This document shows positions 27,908 to 35,965 of a stretch of DNA of 64,000 bases, in pieces; position 1 is the first letter of the stretch; every line of letters starts with the position of its first letter. A program made the position numbers and the translations under genes. A model generated the notes under the pieces. It was given only the letters and a program-made list of their open reading frames with translations. It did no database searches and had not been told where the DNA came from. The stretch spans positions 1 to 64,000 of the forward strand of contig JAUNFA010000001.1 in assembly GCA_030525285.1 (NCBI GenBank), written 5' to 3'. This stretch comes from Bacillota bacterium (GTDB lineage Bacteria; Bacillota; Clostridia; Peptostreptococcales; Anaerovoracaceae).

Positions 27908-29145
27908 AGACTGTAACCTGCAAGCTCAAGCTTCTCTCTATGTCTAAGTTCATTATCCGTCTTGACAAGCACTCCTCCCTCCCGATTATTAACATACTTA
28001 AACAAACTTGCTGTCTTAATGTCTCTGCCATCAAAATCCACCAGTTCAGCTATTTCCATCACTTTCCTTCTTCCGTCTCTCATTCTGCTCATATGAATCA
28101 TTATGTCTATACCCTCTGCTATCTGACTGCGCATTGCCTCAACAGGAAAATCAACCGCCTGCCGGTACATTGCCTCAAGTCTTCTTAGCATTCCTTCAAT
28201 ACTGTTGGCATGCCCTGTACAAAGGCTACCACTGTGTCCCGTATTGAGAGCCTGGATCATGTCCATAACCTCCTTCCCTCTCACTTCTCCAATCACTATT
28301 CTTGTAGGTCTCATGCGAAGGCTGGCTTTAACAAGCTGAGCCATATCGACTTCTCCTTTACCTTGGACATTGGCATTCCTGCATTCAAGTCTGACAATAT
28401 TTGATATATGATCAATCTGCAGTTCTGCCGAATCCTCGATTACTACAACACGATCTCCAGGGGGGATAAACTGAGACAAAACGTTAAGAAAAGTCGTTTT
28501 CCCGCTCGATGTTCCTCCACAAATGAAACAGTTATAGCCTGCCTTCACGAGCACCTTCAGAAATTCCGCTGCTTCAGATGTCAAACTGCCGCCTTCCAAT
28601 AAGTCATCCATATTCATCACCTTATCCGGAAACTTTCTTATTGTAAGTGCAGGGCCGTTAATCGCGATGTTCTTGTACACCGCATTGACACGCGAACCAT
28701 CGGAAAGTCTTGCATCTACTATAGGATTCAGTTCATTAATTTCACGATGCACCCGAGATGCTATTCGCCTTATAAGTTCTTCTAAATCCTCTGTACTTTG
28801 AAAAGAAATGTCAGCTTTTTGCATAGACCCGTTTCGTTCTATGAATATGTTCTCTCTTCCATTTACCATTATTTCAGTTATGGAGTCATCATCCACATAA
28901 GGCTGCAGGATATCCATCTCTGCACGAAGTGAAAGAAATATCCTGTTAACAACTCTCATATTTTCCACATAACTGAAATATTCCGCCTTAGGCATCGAAA
29001 ATACATATTTCTCAATTCTGCTTACTGCCTCTTCATCACTTATAGTGCTGTATTCATCAGAAAAAAGCATTCTTATTTCTGATATGTATTCTTGTATTTC
29101 TTCATTACTGTACAAAACAGGAATTACATCGCTTTTCATTTCCAT
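27904..29145 (-). CDS. cpaF: CpaF/TadA family secretion ATPase
   Basis: This is the hexameric motor of the Tad pilus. It has the VRFD-like arginine region RIASRVHREINELNPIVDARL, Walker A ICGGTSSGKTTFLNVLSQFI, Walker B RIVIGEVRGKEVMDMI and the His motif GHSGSLCTGHANS. An upstream ATG at 29205 is in frame, but 29145 has GGAAAGG six bases away while 29205 has none. The shorter start gives about 413 residues. It is the first gene of the pilus operon, so its promoter should lie in 29146-29270. Confidence 0.92.
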   Translation of the reverse strand: MEMKSDVIPVLYSNEEIQEYISEIRMLFSDEYSTISDEEAVSRIEKYVFSMPKAEYFSYVENMRVVNRIFLSLRAEMDILQPYVDDDSITEIMVNGRENIFIERNGSMQKADISFQSTEDLEELIRRIASRVHREINELNPIVDARLSDGSRVNAVYKNIAINGPALTIRKFPDKVMNMDDLLEGGSLTSEAAEFLKVLVKAGYNCFICGGTSSGKTTFLNVLSQFIPPGDRVVVIEDSAELQIDHISNIVRLECRNANVQGKGEVDMAQLVKASLRMRPTRIVIGEVRGKEVMDMIQALNTGHSGSLCTGHANSIEGMLRRLEAMYRQAVDFPVEAMRSQIAEGIDIMIHMSRMRDGRRKVMEIAELVDFDGRDIKTASLFKYVNNREGGVLVKTDNELRHREKLELAGYSL

Positions 29146-29273
29146 ATTTTTCCTTTCCACATCATAATACACTACTTGGTAATTTTTGTAAATATACTTT
29201 TCCATATTTTTACATTTGCCTTTTCTATGGTCATATGCTTGCCCTGTATTTCGTATATTTTCACAAATAAAAA

Positions 29274-29294
29274 ACCCTCACGCAACGTGAGGGT
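29274..29294 (-). terminator. Terminator of the MerR-family gene
   Basis: ACCCTCACG and CGTGAGGGT make a perfect nine-base stem with a three-base loop. On the minus strand it is followed by six T. It lies 15 bases past the MerR stop. Confidence 0.9.
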
Positions 29295-29308
29295 AAGATT
29301 TGGTTTTT

Positions 29309-30175
29309 TTATGATATCGGGAACAGCACTTTAGTAACGTGTTCGCTCTCATTTGTAACGTCTACCGGCGAAATAATAAATTCTTCAGACACAGGTCCGC
29401 TTACAGTATATCCATGTTCATTAATCCACTGAATTGTTTTAATATATGTCTTGATAATATCCTTATATGGACCGACATGATAGCTTGTTACAGCTTTGAA
29501 ATTGCCAAAGCGTCGTACCTTTTCGTTGTCGCTGGCTGCAACCTGAATGCCGAATTCAATATCGCAGTCCTTTGACATAAACTGATCCAGAAGACCTGTA
29601 TGGAATGTAACGATTATCGGACCTATTGCTTTGAGCCCCTGTTTGGACACTTCTTCGTTAATTCCGACCCAACGTTCAAGAGATACCTCTTCATTCCTAT
29701 AGGAATTCATCATCCTTCTATCGAAGTAAATGCTTATTTCAGGAACATCTTCGATTTTAATCTGATCAATAGGCTTATCTTCAAATGCTTCATCTTCATC
29801 ATAAAGGTTAAGAACCGCCCGGCCACTGTTAAGTCTTCTGAGGAAATCCTCTCCTTCTTCAGCTTTGGTATGAAGTTCTTCAATCTCCTGATTAATCTTG
29901 CAAAGTCTCGCTTCAATGCATTCCTTTAGCATGTCTACCTCATTATGAGTGACAATCTGTTTGATTTCCTTAAGTCCGAAGCCCATAAGTCTCAATTTGC
30001 GAACGATGATTATTGTAACCATCTGTTCTTTGCTGTAATATCTGTACTTACTGTCTTCTTTTCTGATTTCAGGAACGATAAGTTCTATTTCATCATAATA
30101 ACGCAAGGTTCGTATTGAAATGTTACATATTGAGGATACCTCACCTATGCAGTAATATTCTTTCTGTTCCATCAA
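29309..30175 (-). CDS. MerR family regulator with GyrI-like effector-binding domain
   Basis: 288 residues. The N-terminal MerR winged helix has YCIGEVSSICNISIRTLRYYDEIELIVPE and YRYYSKEQMVTIIIVRKL. A coiled-coil dimer helix follows (about 90-125). The C-terminal domain (about 130-288) resembles BmrR/GyrI effector-binding domains with GPIIVTFHTG, HVGPYKDIIKTYIKTIQW and a final TKVLFPI. Such proteins twist promoters with 19-base spacers after binding small, often hydrophobic, ligands. The acyl-CoA dehydrogenase promoter at 35756-35786 has that form, but a direct link is only inferred. Confidence 0.88.
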   Translation of the reverse strand: MMEQKEYYCIGEVSSICNISIRTLRYYDEIELIVPEIRKEDSKYRYYSKEQMVTIIIVRKLRLMGFGLKEIKQIVTHNEVDMLKECIEARLCKINQEIEELHTKAEEGEDFLRRLNSGRAVLNLYDEDEAFEDKPIDQIKIEDVPEISIYFDRRMMNSYRNEEVSLERWVGINEEVSKQGLKAIGPIIVTFHTGLLDQFMSKDCDIEFGIQVAASDNEKVRRFGNFKAVTSYHVGPYKDIIKTYIKTIQWINEHGYTVSGPVSEEFIISPVDVTNESEHVTKVLFPIS

Positions 30176-30255
30176 AATCCTCCATTACAAGAAATAACAT
30201 AAGTCATTATAGCATTTTTTACATGAATTGGAATATTATTTTTCTGGATTTAATA

Positions 30256-30290
30256 AAAAGTACGCATTTCTTTAAGAAATGCGTACTTTT
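30256..30290 (-). terminator. Terminator of the CoA-transferase/hotdog operon
   Basis: AAAAGTACGCATTTCTT and its complement form a 35-base near-perfect inverted repeat, effectively a 15-base stem with a five-base loop. It lies about 75 bases downstream of the hotdog gene. It has A on one flank and T on the other, so it could act on both strands. Confidence 0.85.
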
Positions 30291-30365
30291 GCCATAACAC
30301 AAATGAAAAGAGAACTCCGAAGAATTCTCCCTTCATCATGTTATATAATAACTAGGCTATTGCTA

Positions 30366-31214
30366 TTATTTGTAAGTTTCGAATACGAACTGTACGTTTG
30401 TGCAGAACTTAGGCTCTGCCAGAACGTCAATTGAGCTTGGAAATTCAGGCTCCTCAGGCAGGTCGATGTACTTGAAGTTTCTAACTTCAATAACAATCTT
30501 GTCACCAACAACCTTGTTAACTCTTGCATAGTATACAAGATAGTCACCAGCGTAGCATGGCTCGTAAAGTCTAACCTTTTCTACCTTTACGATGTGACCT
30601 GTGTTACCGAATTCTCTAGCCATCAGTCTCTTAGCTGCATCTTCCATCAGAGTGATGTTTCTTGCACCGTTAACTACTCCACCGAGGTAGAATACGTCTC
30701 TGTCTGACATTCTGTATCTGAATTCAATGTGATCAGGGTGGTCAGCATCAAATCCGAGACCTGGGAAGTCTTCATTTTCGAACCATGGTTCAGCAACAGC
30801 TCCATCAGGCTGTTCGCCTCTCTGCAGGTGCTTCTTAACTACCAGTCTAACATTACCCTTTGAGCAGAGTACAGGTTCATCAAACCAGATCATATCACCA
30901 GTCTTAGCACCTTCAACACCAGCTCTTGTAGCTGAAGTAGCCAGCTTCGTAACTTCGATAACGCAGTCTCTTGAAGTGTTACCAATCTTAACTGTAGTTG
31001 CCTTGTATTCCATCATGTCTCCAACGTAAACGTCTTCGAACATTTCAACACCAGTGTATCCTAAGCAAAGTGATTCATCTCCGTCTACCAGAATCATGTT
31101 TTCTGTTTCAACGTCGCCGATAAAGTCAAACTGTCTACCTACTGGAACGATACCGTCAGGACTGTTAGCGTCAGCTGTAGTCATGTTGTAGCTTAAGTAT
31201 GATACTTTTCTCAT
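30366..31214 (-). CDS. Tandem hotdog protein, 3-aminobutyryl-CoA ammonia-lyase-like
   Basis: 282 residues that read as two hotdog units. The first (about 15-105) has DFIGDVETENMILVDGDESL, VYVGDMMEYKATTVKIGNTS. The second (about 170-255) has YLGGVVNGARNITLMEDAAK, CYAGDYLVYYARV. Each half resembles, from memory, 3-aminobutyryl-CoA ammonia-lyase of lysine fermentation, a single hotdog of about 130 residues. A duplicated fused form may make a pseudo-dimer with one diverged active site. It lies after the class III CoA-transferase, so a CoA thioester of an amino or related acid is the expected substrate. An (R)-hydratase or beta-alanyl-CoA-type lyase is an alternative. Confidence 0.62.
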   Translation of the reverse strand: MRKVSYLSYNMTTADANSPDGIVPVGRQFDFIGDVETENMILVDGDESLCLGYTGVEMFEDVYVGDMMEYKATTVKIGNTSRDCVIEVTKLATSATRAGVEGAKTGDMIWFDEPVLCSKGNVRLVVKKHLQRGEQPDGAVAEPWFENEDFPGLGFDADHPDHIEFRYRMSDRDVFYLGGVVNGARNITLMEDAAKRLMAREFGNTGHIVKVEKVRLYEPCYAGDYLVYYARVNKVVGDKIVIEVRNFKYIDLPEEPEFPSSIDVLAEPKFCTNVQFVFETYK

Positions 31215-31271
31215 TTCTTTTCTCCTTTTTTAATATTTTCGTTATAACAATATCTTTAAAGGAAGAGTTAA

Positions 31272-32453
31272 TTAGATAACTCCTTCTTCGATAAGCTGCT
31301 TTTCTTCTTCCTCTGAAAGTCCGAAGATTTCACGGTTGTGCTGTCCAACCAGTGGTGAAGCTGTTCTGATTGTTCCCGGAGTTTCTGAAAGCTTGATTAC
31401 GCAACCCTGCAGATAAAGATCTCCGGCAGTTGGATGATCCATGTGAACCATCATTTCTCTTGCCTTAATCTGTGGATGTTCGATAATCTCCTTAACATTC
31501 AGTACAGGTCCGCAAGGAATTTTTCCCTCGTCCATAATAGCTTCAATTTCTTTCTTAGTGTAATTCATACACCAATCCTCGATTGTACCTCTTAAGTCAG
31601 GCAGATAATTCTTCTGTCTTAAGTCATTTGTTGCATATCTAGGATCTTCTGCAAGTTCTTCGTGTTCGATAATGTGGCAGAAGTTCTTGAACATTCTGTC
31701 GTTACCAACACCCATAGCTACATAACCATCCTTACAATGAAATACATCAAAAGGTGCAATTGATGGGTCAATGTTACCATTTCTTTCAGGAATTTCGCCA
31801 GCAACAGTGTATGTTGGAATTGCATTTTCGAGAATTGAGAAGATAACGTCCTGCATTGAAACGTCAATCATCTGACCTTCGCCTGTTCTTTCTCTGTGAT
31901 ACAGTGCCATCATTACGCCAACAGCAAGATAAATACCTGAAACATGGTCAGCAACTGAAGGTCCTACCTTAACAGGGGCAGTATCTTTGAAACCTGTAAG
32001 GTTCAGCATTCCACCCATAGCCTGTGCTACGATATCATAGCAAGGTCTGTGTGAGATTGGTCCTGTCTGTCCGAAACCGGAACTTGAAGCATAGATGATG
32101 TTTGGATTAATCTTCTTGATTGTCTCATAATCAACACCGAGCTTCTTTGTAACGCCGCCCTTGTAGTTTTCTACGAGAACGTCAGCATCCTTAACCAGCT
32201 CATAAAGCATCTCTTTACCTTTTTCTGTCTTAAGGTTAAGAGTACACCCCTTCTTGTTTCTGTTGAATGATGCGAAGAATGCACTTTCACCTGACTTTTC
32301 TTCAAAAGGTCCCCATGTACGGCACTGTTCACCGCCAAGAGGTTCGATTTTGATAACTTCTGCGCCGTAGTCAGCTAAGAACATTGTACACTGAGGGCCA
32401 TTAAGAGCTGAAGTAAGGTCAACAACCTTTAAACCTTCAAATACACTTTTCAT
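31272..32453 (-). CDS. CaiB/BaiF family (class III) CoA-transferase
   Basis: 393 residues with the family start FEGLKVVDLTSALNGPQC, then DYGAEVIKIEPLGGEQCRTWG, NRNKKGCTLNLKTEKGKE, ENYKGGVTKKLGVDY and the SGFGQTGP turn. The catalytic Asp is expected in SVADHVSGIYLAVGVM near residue 165. These enzymes move CoA between carboxylates, for example carnitine/gamma-butyrobetaine, succinate or oxalate. The close partners are the hotdog lyase downstream and Etf/acyl-CoA dehydrogenase upstream. They point to CoA activation of a substrate that is then reduced or deaminated. Confidence 0.92.
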   Translation of the reverse strand: MKSVFEGLKVVDLTSALNGPQCTMFLADYGAEVIKIEPLGGEQCRTWGPFEEKSGESAFFASFNRNKKGCTLNLKTEKGKEMLYELVKDADVLVENYKGGVTKKLGVDYETIKKINPNIIYASSSGFGQTGPISHRPCYDIVAQAMGGMLNLTGFKDTAPVKVGPSVADHVSGIYLAVGVMMALYHRERTGEGQMIDVSMQDVIFSILENAIPTYTVAGEIPERNGNIDPSIAPFDVFHCKDGYVAMGVGNDRMFKNFCHIIEHEELAEDPRYATNDLRQKNYLPDLRGTIEDWCMNYTKKEIEAIMDEGKIPCGPVLNVKEIIEHPQIKAREMMVHMDHPTAGDLYLQGCVIKLSETPGTIRTASPLVGQHNREIFGLSEEEEKQLIEEGVI

Positions 32454-32542
32454 ATTAATACTCCTTCTAAATATAACTCTCTAAAACATATATATAGATC
32501 TCTTAAACTTATATCATATATTCTTATCTAATGCAATGGTAA

Positions 32543-32572
32543 CTCCATTCAGCCAAAATGGGCTGAATGGAG
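32543..32572 (-). other. Hairpin between etfA and the CoA-transferase gene
   Basis: CTCCATTCAGCC and GGCTGAATGGAG form a perfect 12-base stem with a six-base loop. On the minus strand only two T follow, so it is not a classical terminator. It could be a partial terminator or an mRNA processing/stability element that lowers expression of the downstream pair. Confidence 0.6.
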
Positions 32573-32605
32573 CATTATTTCCCAATTACTTTAGAGATTC
32601 TTGAA

Positions 32606-33715
32606 CTATTTTGAAGCTCTTGCTTCGTTAAGTGATTCAATCATCAGTGGAGCCACTTTGAACAGGTCTCCGCAGATACCGATGTCAGCGATTTCAAAGA
32701 TTGGAGCATCAGGATCCTTGTTAACTGCGATAATCAGTTCTGAATCCTGCATTCCAGCCTTGTGCTGAATTGAACCTGAAATACCAAGTGCTACATAAAC
32801 CTTAGGGTGTACAGTCTTACCAGTCTGTCCAACCTGGTGGTCTGCTGATAACCAGCCTGAGTCAACAGTTACACGGGAACCACCAACTACACCGCCACCG
32901 AATGCTTCAGTAAGTTCTTCTGCCAGCTTGATACCGCCTTCGATATCCTTGCTGATACCTCTACCTACTGATACGATAACGTCAGCACCGATAAGGTCAA
33001 CGATCTTCTTAGTAGCCTTAACAACGTCCAGAACCTGAGTCTTAAGATCTGCCTCTGTTACGTTTACAGGGAACTTTGTGATTTCAACTGCTGCTGCCTT
33101 AGCTTCATCATATTCAGCCTTCTTCATTACGCCTGGTCTTACAGTTGACATGCAAGGACGGAATCTTGGGCAGATGATTGTTGCCATCAGGTGACCACCG
33201 AATGCAGGTCTTGTCATCTTCAGGTTAACATCTTCCATGTTGAACTTTGCGTATCTTGCATCTGGAAGAGTTGAAGCTCCTCTCAGGAAGTTAGTGTATA
33301 CATCCATGTCGATGTCCAGGTGAGTACAGTCTGCAGTCAGACCTGTAGTCAGTCTTGCAGCACATCTAGGACCAAGGTCTCTACCGATGTTTGATGCACC
33401 AAGCAGAATTACTTCAGGCTTGATTTCCATTGCTGCATCACAGATAACCTTTGTGTAAGCATCTGTTGTATATACTTCCAGTGAAGGATCGTCACATACG
33501 ATAACTTCATCAGCACCGTATCCGCCCAGATCCTTGGCAAGTCCTTCAACGTTATGTCCAAGAAGGATACCTACCAACTTTGAACCTCTTTCGTCAGCGA
33601 GCTTTCTACCTTCTGAAATCAGTTCATATGATGTGTTCATCATCTCACCGTTTCTCTGTTCGCAAAATACCCAAATATTCTTAAAAGCTGCGATATCACT
33701 GCTATTGTAAGCCAT
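32606..33715 (-). CDS. etfA: Electron transfer flavoprotein, alpha subunit
   Basis: 369 residues. The N-terminal domain has NIWVFCEQRNGEM and LLGASNIGRDLGPRCAARL. The C-terminal FAD-binding region has VSVGRGISKD, GGSRVTVDSGWL, HQVGQTGKTVHPKVYVALG, GSIQHKAGMQ and VNKDPDAPIFEIADIG. EtfA/B shuttle electrons to or from an acyl-CoA dehydrogenase, and bifurcating forms also use ferredoxin and NADH. It is third in the acd-etfB-etfA operon. It starts with AGAAAGGAG spacing 19 bases after etfB. Confidence 0.96.
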   Translation of the reverse strand: MAYNSSDIAAFKNIWVFCEQRNGEMMNTSYELISEGRKLADERGSKLVGILLGHNVEGLAKDLGGYGADEVIVCDDPSLEVYTTDAYTKVICDAAMEIKPEVILLGASNIGRDLGPRCAARLTTGLTADCTHLDIDMDVYTNFLRGASTLPDARYAKFNMEDVNLKMTRPAFGGHLMATIICPRFRPCMSTVRPGVMKKAEYDEAKAAAVEITKFPVNVTEADLKTQVLDVVKATKKIVDLIGADVIVSVGRGISKDIEGGIKLAEELTEAFGGGVVGGSRVTVDSGWLSADHQVGQTGKTVHPKVYVALGISGSIQHKAGMQDSELIIAVNKDPDAPIFEIADIGICGDLFKVAPLMIESLNEARASK

Positions 33716-33733
33716 GATTTAGTCTCCTTTCTC

Positions 33734-34537
33734 TTAGATAACGTGTTTTTCTAATAAAATTGACGCTAACGTATCTGTTGTCTTCTTATCTGCTCCTTCA
33801 AGCATCTGGCCGATACCCTTCTGAGGAGGTGTAAATGATACGAAGATGTTTGTAGGAGATCCCTTAAGACCAATCTTGTCCAGTTCGATGAATGGATGTT
33901 CCTTAAGAGCTTCAAAGTCAAGAACTACCAGTGGCTTCTTGTAAGCTGAGTTAATTCCAGCAAGTGACATCATTCTAGCACTCTTATCCTGGTCAGCAAT
34001 GCAAGTTACCAGGCAAGGAGTCTGCTGCTTGATCATCATGTATCCATCTTCCAGCATTCTCTTAACTGTAACGTCATTACCTTCCTTAACGATTTCAGCC
34101 GCATATGAAATCTGTGGCAGATTCAGCTTTTCTGCAATCTGTGGTCCTACCTGAGCAGTGTCTCCGTCGATAGCCTGTCTTCCGCAGAAGATCATATCAT
34201 CTTCGTTGAGACCTGTGTAGTCAAGTGCAGCACCGATAATCTGTGAAGTAGCGAATGTATCTGATCCACCGAATTCTCTTGCTGAAATCAGAATAGCGTC
34301 ATCAGCTCCCATTGCCAGCAGTTCTCTGAGCATTCCTTCTGCAGGAGGAGGTCCCATTGTTACTGCAGTAACCTGGCAGTCTGTTGCATCCTTTATCATA
34401 AGTGCCTGTTCCATAGCGATTAAGTCATCTGGGTTAATGATAGTCTGCATTGAAGCTCTGTTAAGAGTACCATCTTCATTTACAGCAACAACACCGGATG
34501 TATCAGGAACCTGTTTTACACAAACATAAATTCTCAT
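33734..34537 (-). CDS. etfB: Electron transfer flavoprotein, beta subunit
   Basis: 267 residues starting RIYVCVKQVPDTSGV, with NPDDLIAMEQALMIKD, VTMGPPPAEGMLRELLAMGAD, GRQAIDGDTAQVGPQIAEKL and VTCIADQDKSARMMSLAGI. The DGDTAQVGPQ loop binds AMP in ordinary Etf, or a second FAD in bifurcating Etf. Which applies cannot be decided by eye. It follows the acyl-CoA dehydrogenase by 18 bases. Confidence 0.96.
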   Translation of the reverse strand: MRIYVCVKQVPDTSGVVAVNEDGTLNRASMQTIINPDDLIAMEQALMIKDATDCQVTAVTMGPPPAEGMLRELLAMGADDAILISAREFGGSDTFATSQIIGAALDYTGLNEDDMIFCGRQAIDGDTAQVGPQIAEKLNLPQISYAAEIVKEGNDVTVKRMLEDGYMMIKQQTPCLVTCIADQDKSARMMSLAGINSAYKKPLVVLDFEALKEHPFIELDKIGLKGSPTNIFVSFTPPQKGIGQMLEGADKKTTDTLASILLEKHVI

Positions 34538-34555
34538 TTTAAGTGCTCTCCCTTC

Positions 34556-35701
34556 CTATTTGCCCATTACAGCTCTTGCAATAACTACCTTGTGGATTTC
34601 TGCTGTACCTTCGTAAATTTCAGTAATCTTAGCATCTCTGTACATTCTTTCCAGTGGATAATCCTGCATGTATCCGTATCCACCGTGAATCTGGAGTGCC
34701 AGGTTAGTTACGAAACGAGCATTGATTGCTGCGTTGTACTTACACATAGCTGCTTCACACACGAAGTCCTTGCCTGAGTCAGCCAGCCATGCAGCATGAT
34801 AAGTAAGGTTTCTTGCTGCTTCTGATCTTGTAGCCATATCTGCGATGTACCACTGGATACCCTGTAATGCAGCGATTGGCTTACCAAACTGAACTCTTTC
34901 CTTTGAGTACTGAACTGCAAGAGCGATAGCTTCATCAGCAACACCCTGAGCCTGAGCAGCAACGCCGATTCTTGCAGCGTTCAGAGCCTTCATTGCAATC
35001 TTGAATCCGCCGTTCTTCTTACCAAGCAGATTAGCTGCAGGTACTCTTAAATCTTCGAATACCAGTTCAGCAGTTTCTGAACCTCTGATACCCAGCTTGC
35101 TTTCGATCTTACCATAAGTGAATCCAGGCATTCCCTTTTCGATGATGAATGCTGACATTCCCTTAGTTCCAAGCTTTGGTTCTGTCATTGCGAAGATTAC
35201 CAGAACTCCTGCTCTTGCACCACCTGAGATAAAGCACTTAGTACCGTTTATTACATATTCATCAGTTGCTTCATCATATACAGCAACTGTCTTAACGCCA
35301 GCAGCATCTGATCCTGCGTTTGGCTCAGTCAGAGCGAAAGCACCCAGCTCACCGCCACAAGTAAGTCTTGGCAGGAACTTTTCTTTCTGTTCAGCTGTAC
35401 CAAAGTCCTGAATTGCATGAGGTGCAATCAGATGAATTGAAAGAGTTGCTGCTGAAGCCATACACTTCTTTGCAAATTCTGATACTGCGATAACCTTTTC
35501 CAGCATTCCGCCGCCTGCACCGCCGTATTCTTCCTTAACTCCGATTCCTGTGAATCCCAGCTTTACCATCTTAGCAAAGTTTTCTACAGGAAATGAATGA
35601 GTTTCATCGATTTCAGCTGCTACCGGTTCCAGTTCTTCTTCTGCGAACTGAGCAGCCAGTTTTTTAAGCATAGCCTGTTCTTTTGTTAATGAAAAATCCA
35701 T
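34556..35701 (-). CDS. Acyl-CoA dehydrogenase
   Basis: About 381 residues of the short-chain acyl-CoA dehydrogenase type: MDFSLTKEQAMLKKLAAQF, the FAD loop FALTEPNAGSDAAG, TKCFISGG, RIGVAAQAQGVADEAI, RVQFGKPIAALQGIQW, QIHGGYGYMQDYPLERMYRD, and the catalytic Glu in TEIYEGTAEIHK. The ATG at 35701 is chosen over a TTG six codons upstream because GGAAAGG is then well placed. With adjacent etfAB it resembles butyryl-CoA dehydrogenase-Etf or caffeyl-CoA reductase systems. There is no crotonase, thiolase or 3-hydroxyacyl-CoA dehydrogenase nearby, arguing against a butyrate operon. Confidence 0.94.
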   Translation of the reverse strand: MDFSLTKEQAMLKKLAAQFAEEELEPVAAEIDETHSFPVENFAKMVKLGFTGIGVKEEYGGAGGGMLEKVIAVSEFAKKCMASAATLSIHLIAPHAIQDFGTAEQKEKFLPRLTCGGELGAFALTEPNAGSDAAGVKTVAVYDEATDEYVINGTKCFISGGARAGVLVIFAMTEPKLGTKGMSAFIIEKGMPGFTYGKIESKLGIRGSETAELVFEDLRVPAANLLGKKNGGFKIAMKALNAARIGVAAQAQGVADEAIALAVQYSKERVQFGKPIAALQGIQWYIADMATRSEAARNLTYHAAWLADSGKDFVCEAAMCKYNAAINARFVTNLALQIHGGYGYMQDYPLERMYRDAKITEIYEGTAEIHKVVIARAVMGK

Positions 35702-35755
35702 ATCTTTCATCCTTTCCAAATAAATTTACGAAAAAGTTATTTTCCAATTAATTCA

Positions 35756-35786
35756 TTTATACCTCGTATAGCAATGGTATAGTCAA
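35756..35786 (-). promoter_or_regulatory. Promoter of the acd-etfBA operon with MerR-type spacing
   Basis: On the minus strand TTGACT (35781-35786) and TATAAA (35756-35761) are 19 bases apart, too wide for normal sigma-A use. The spacer region carries TATACC and GGTATA arms (35758-35763, 35776-35781). This is the layout expected for MerR-family activation. A MerR gene lies 5.6 kb downstream. The link is inference. Confidence 0.45.
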
Positions 35787-35965
35787 CATTAAACCCAAAA
35801 ACATTTTGTTAATTTTTTCTCACTTTACCCCCTAACTCTCCACCTGCGTTATAGTTTTTTAACTTTATTTAAGCTTTTGTTCGCCGTAAATCATTTTACA
35901 TCAAACCCAAGCAATTCCAACGATTCCAGCTCAAGTTTCCTACAAATACCATATTTTTCAAAAAA

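Noticed and set aside
32543..32572. Strong terminator between etfA and the CoA-transferase
   Set aside because: The stem is perfect but only two T follow on the transcribed strand, so it was kept as a hairpin of unknown role.
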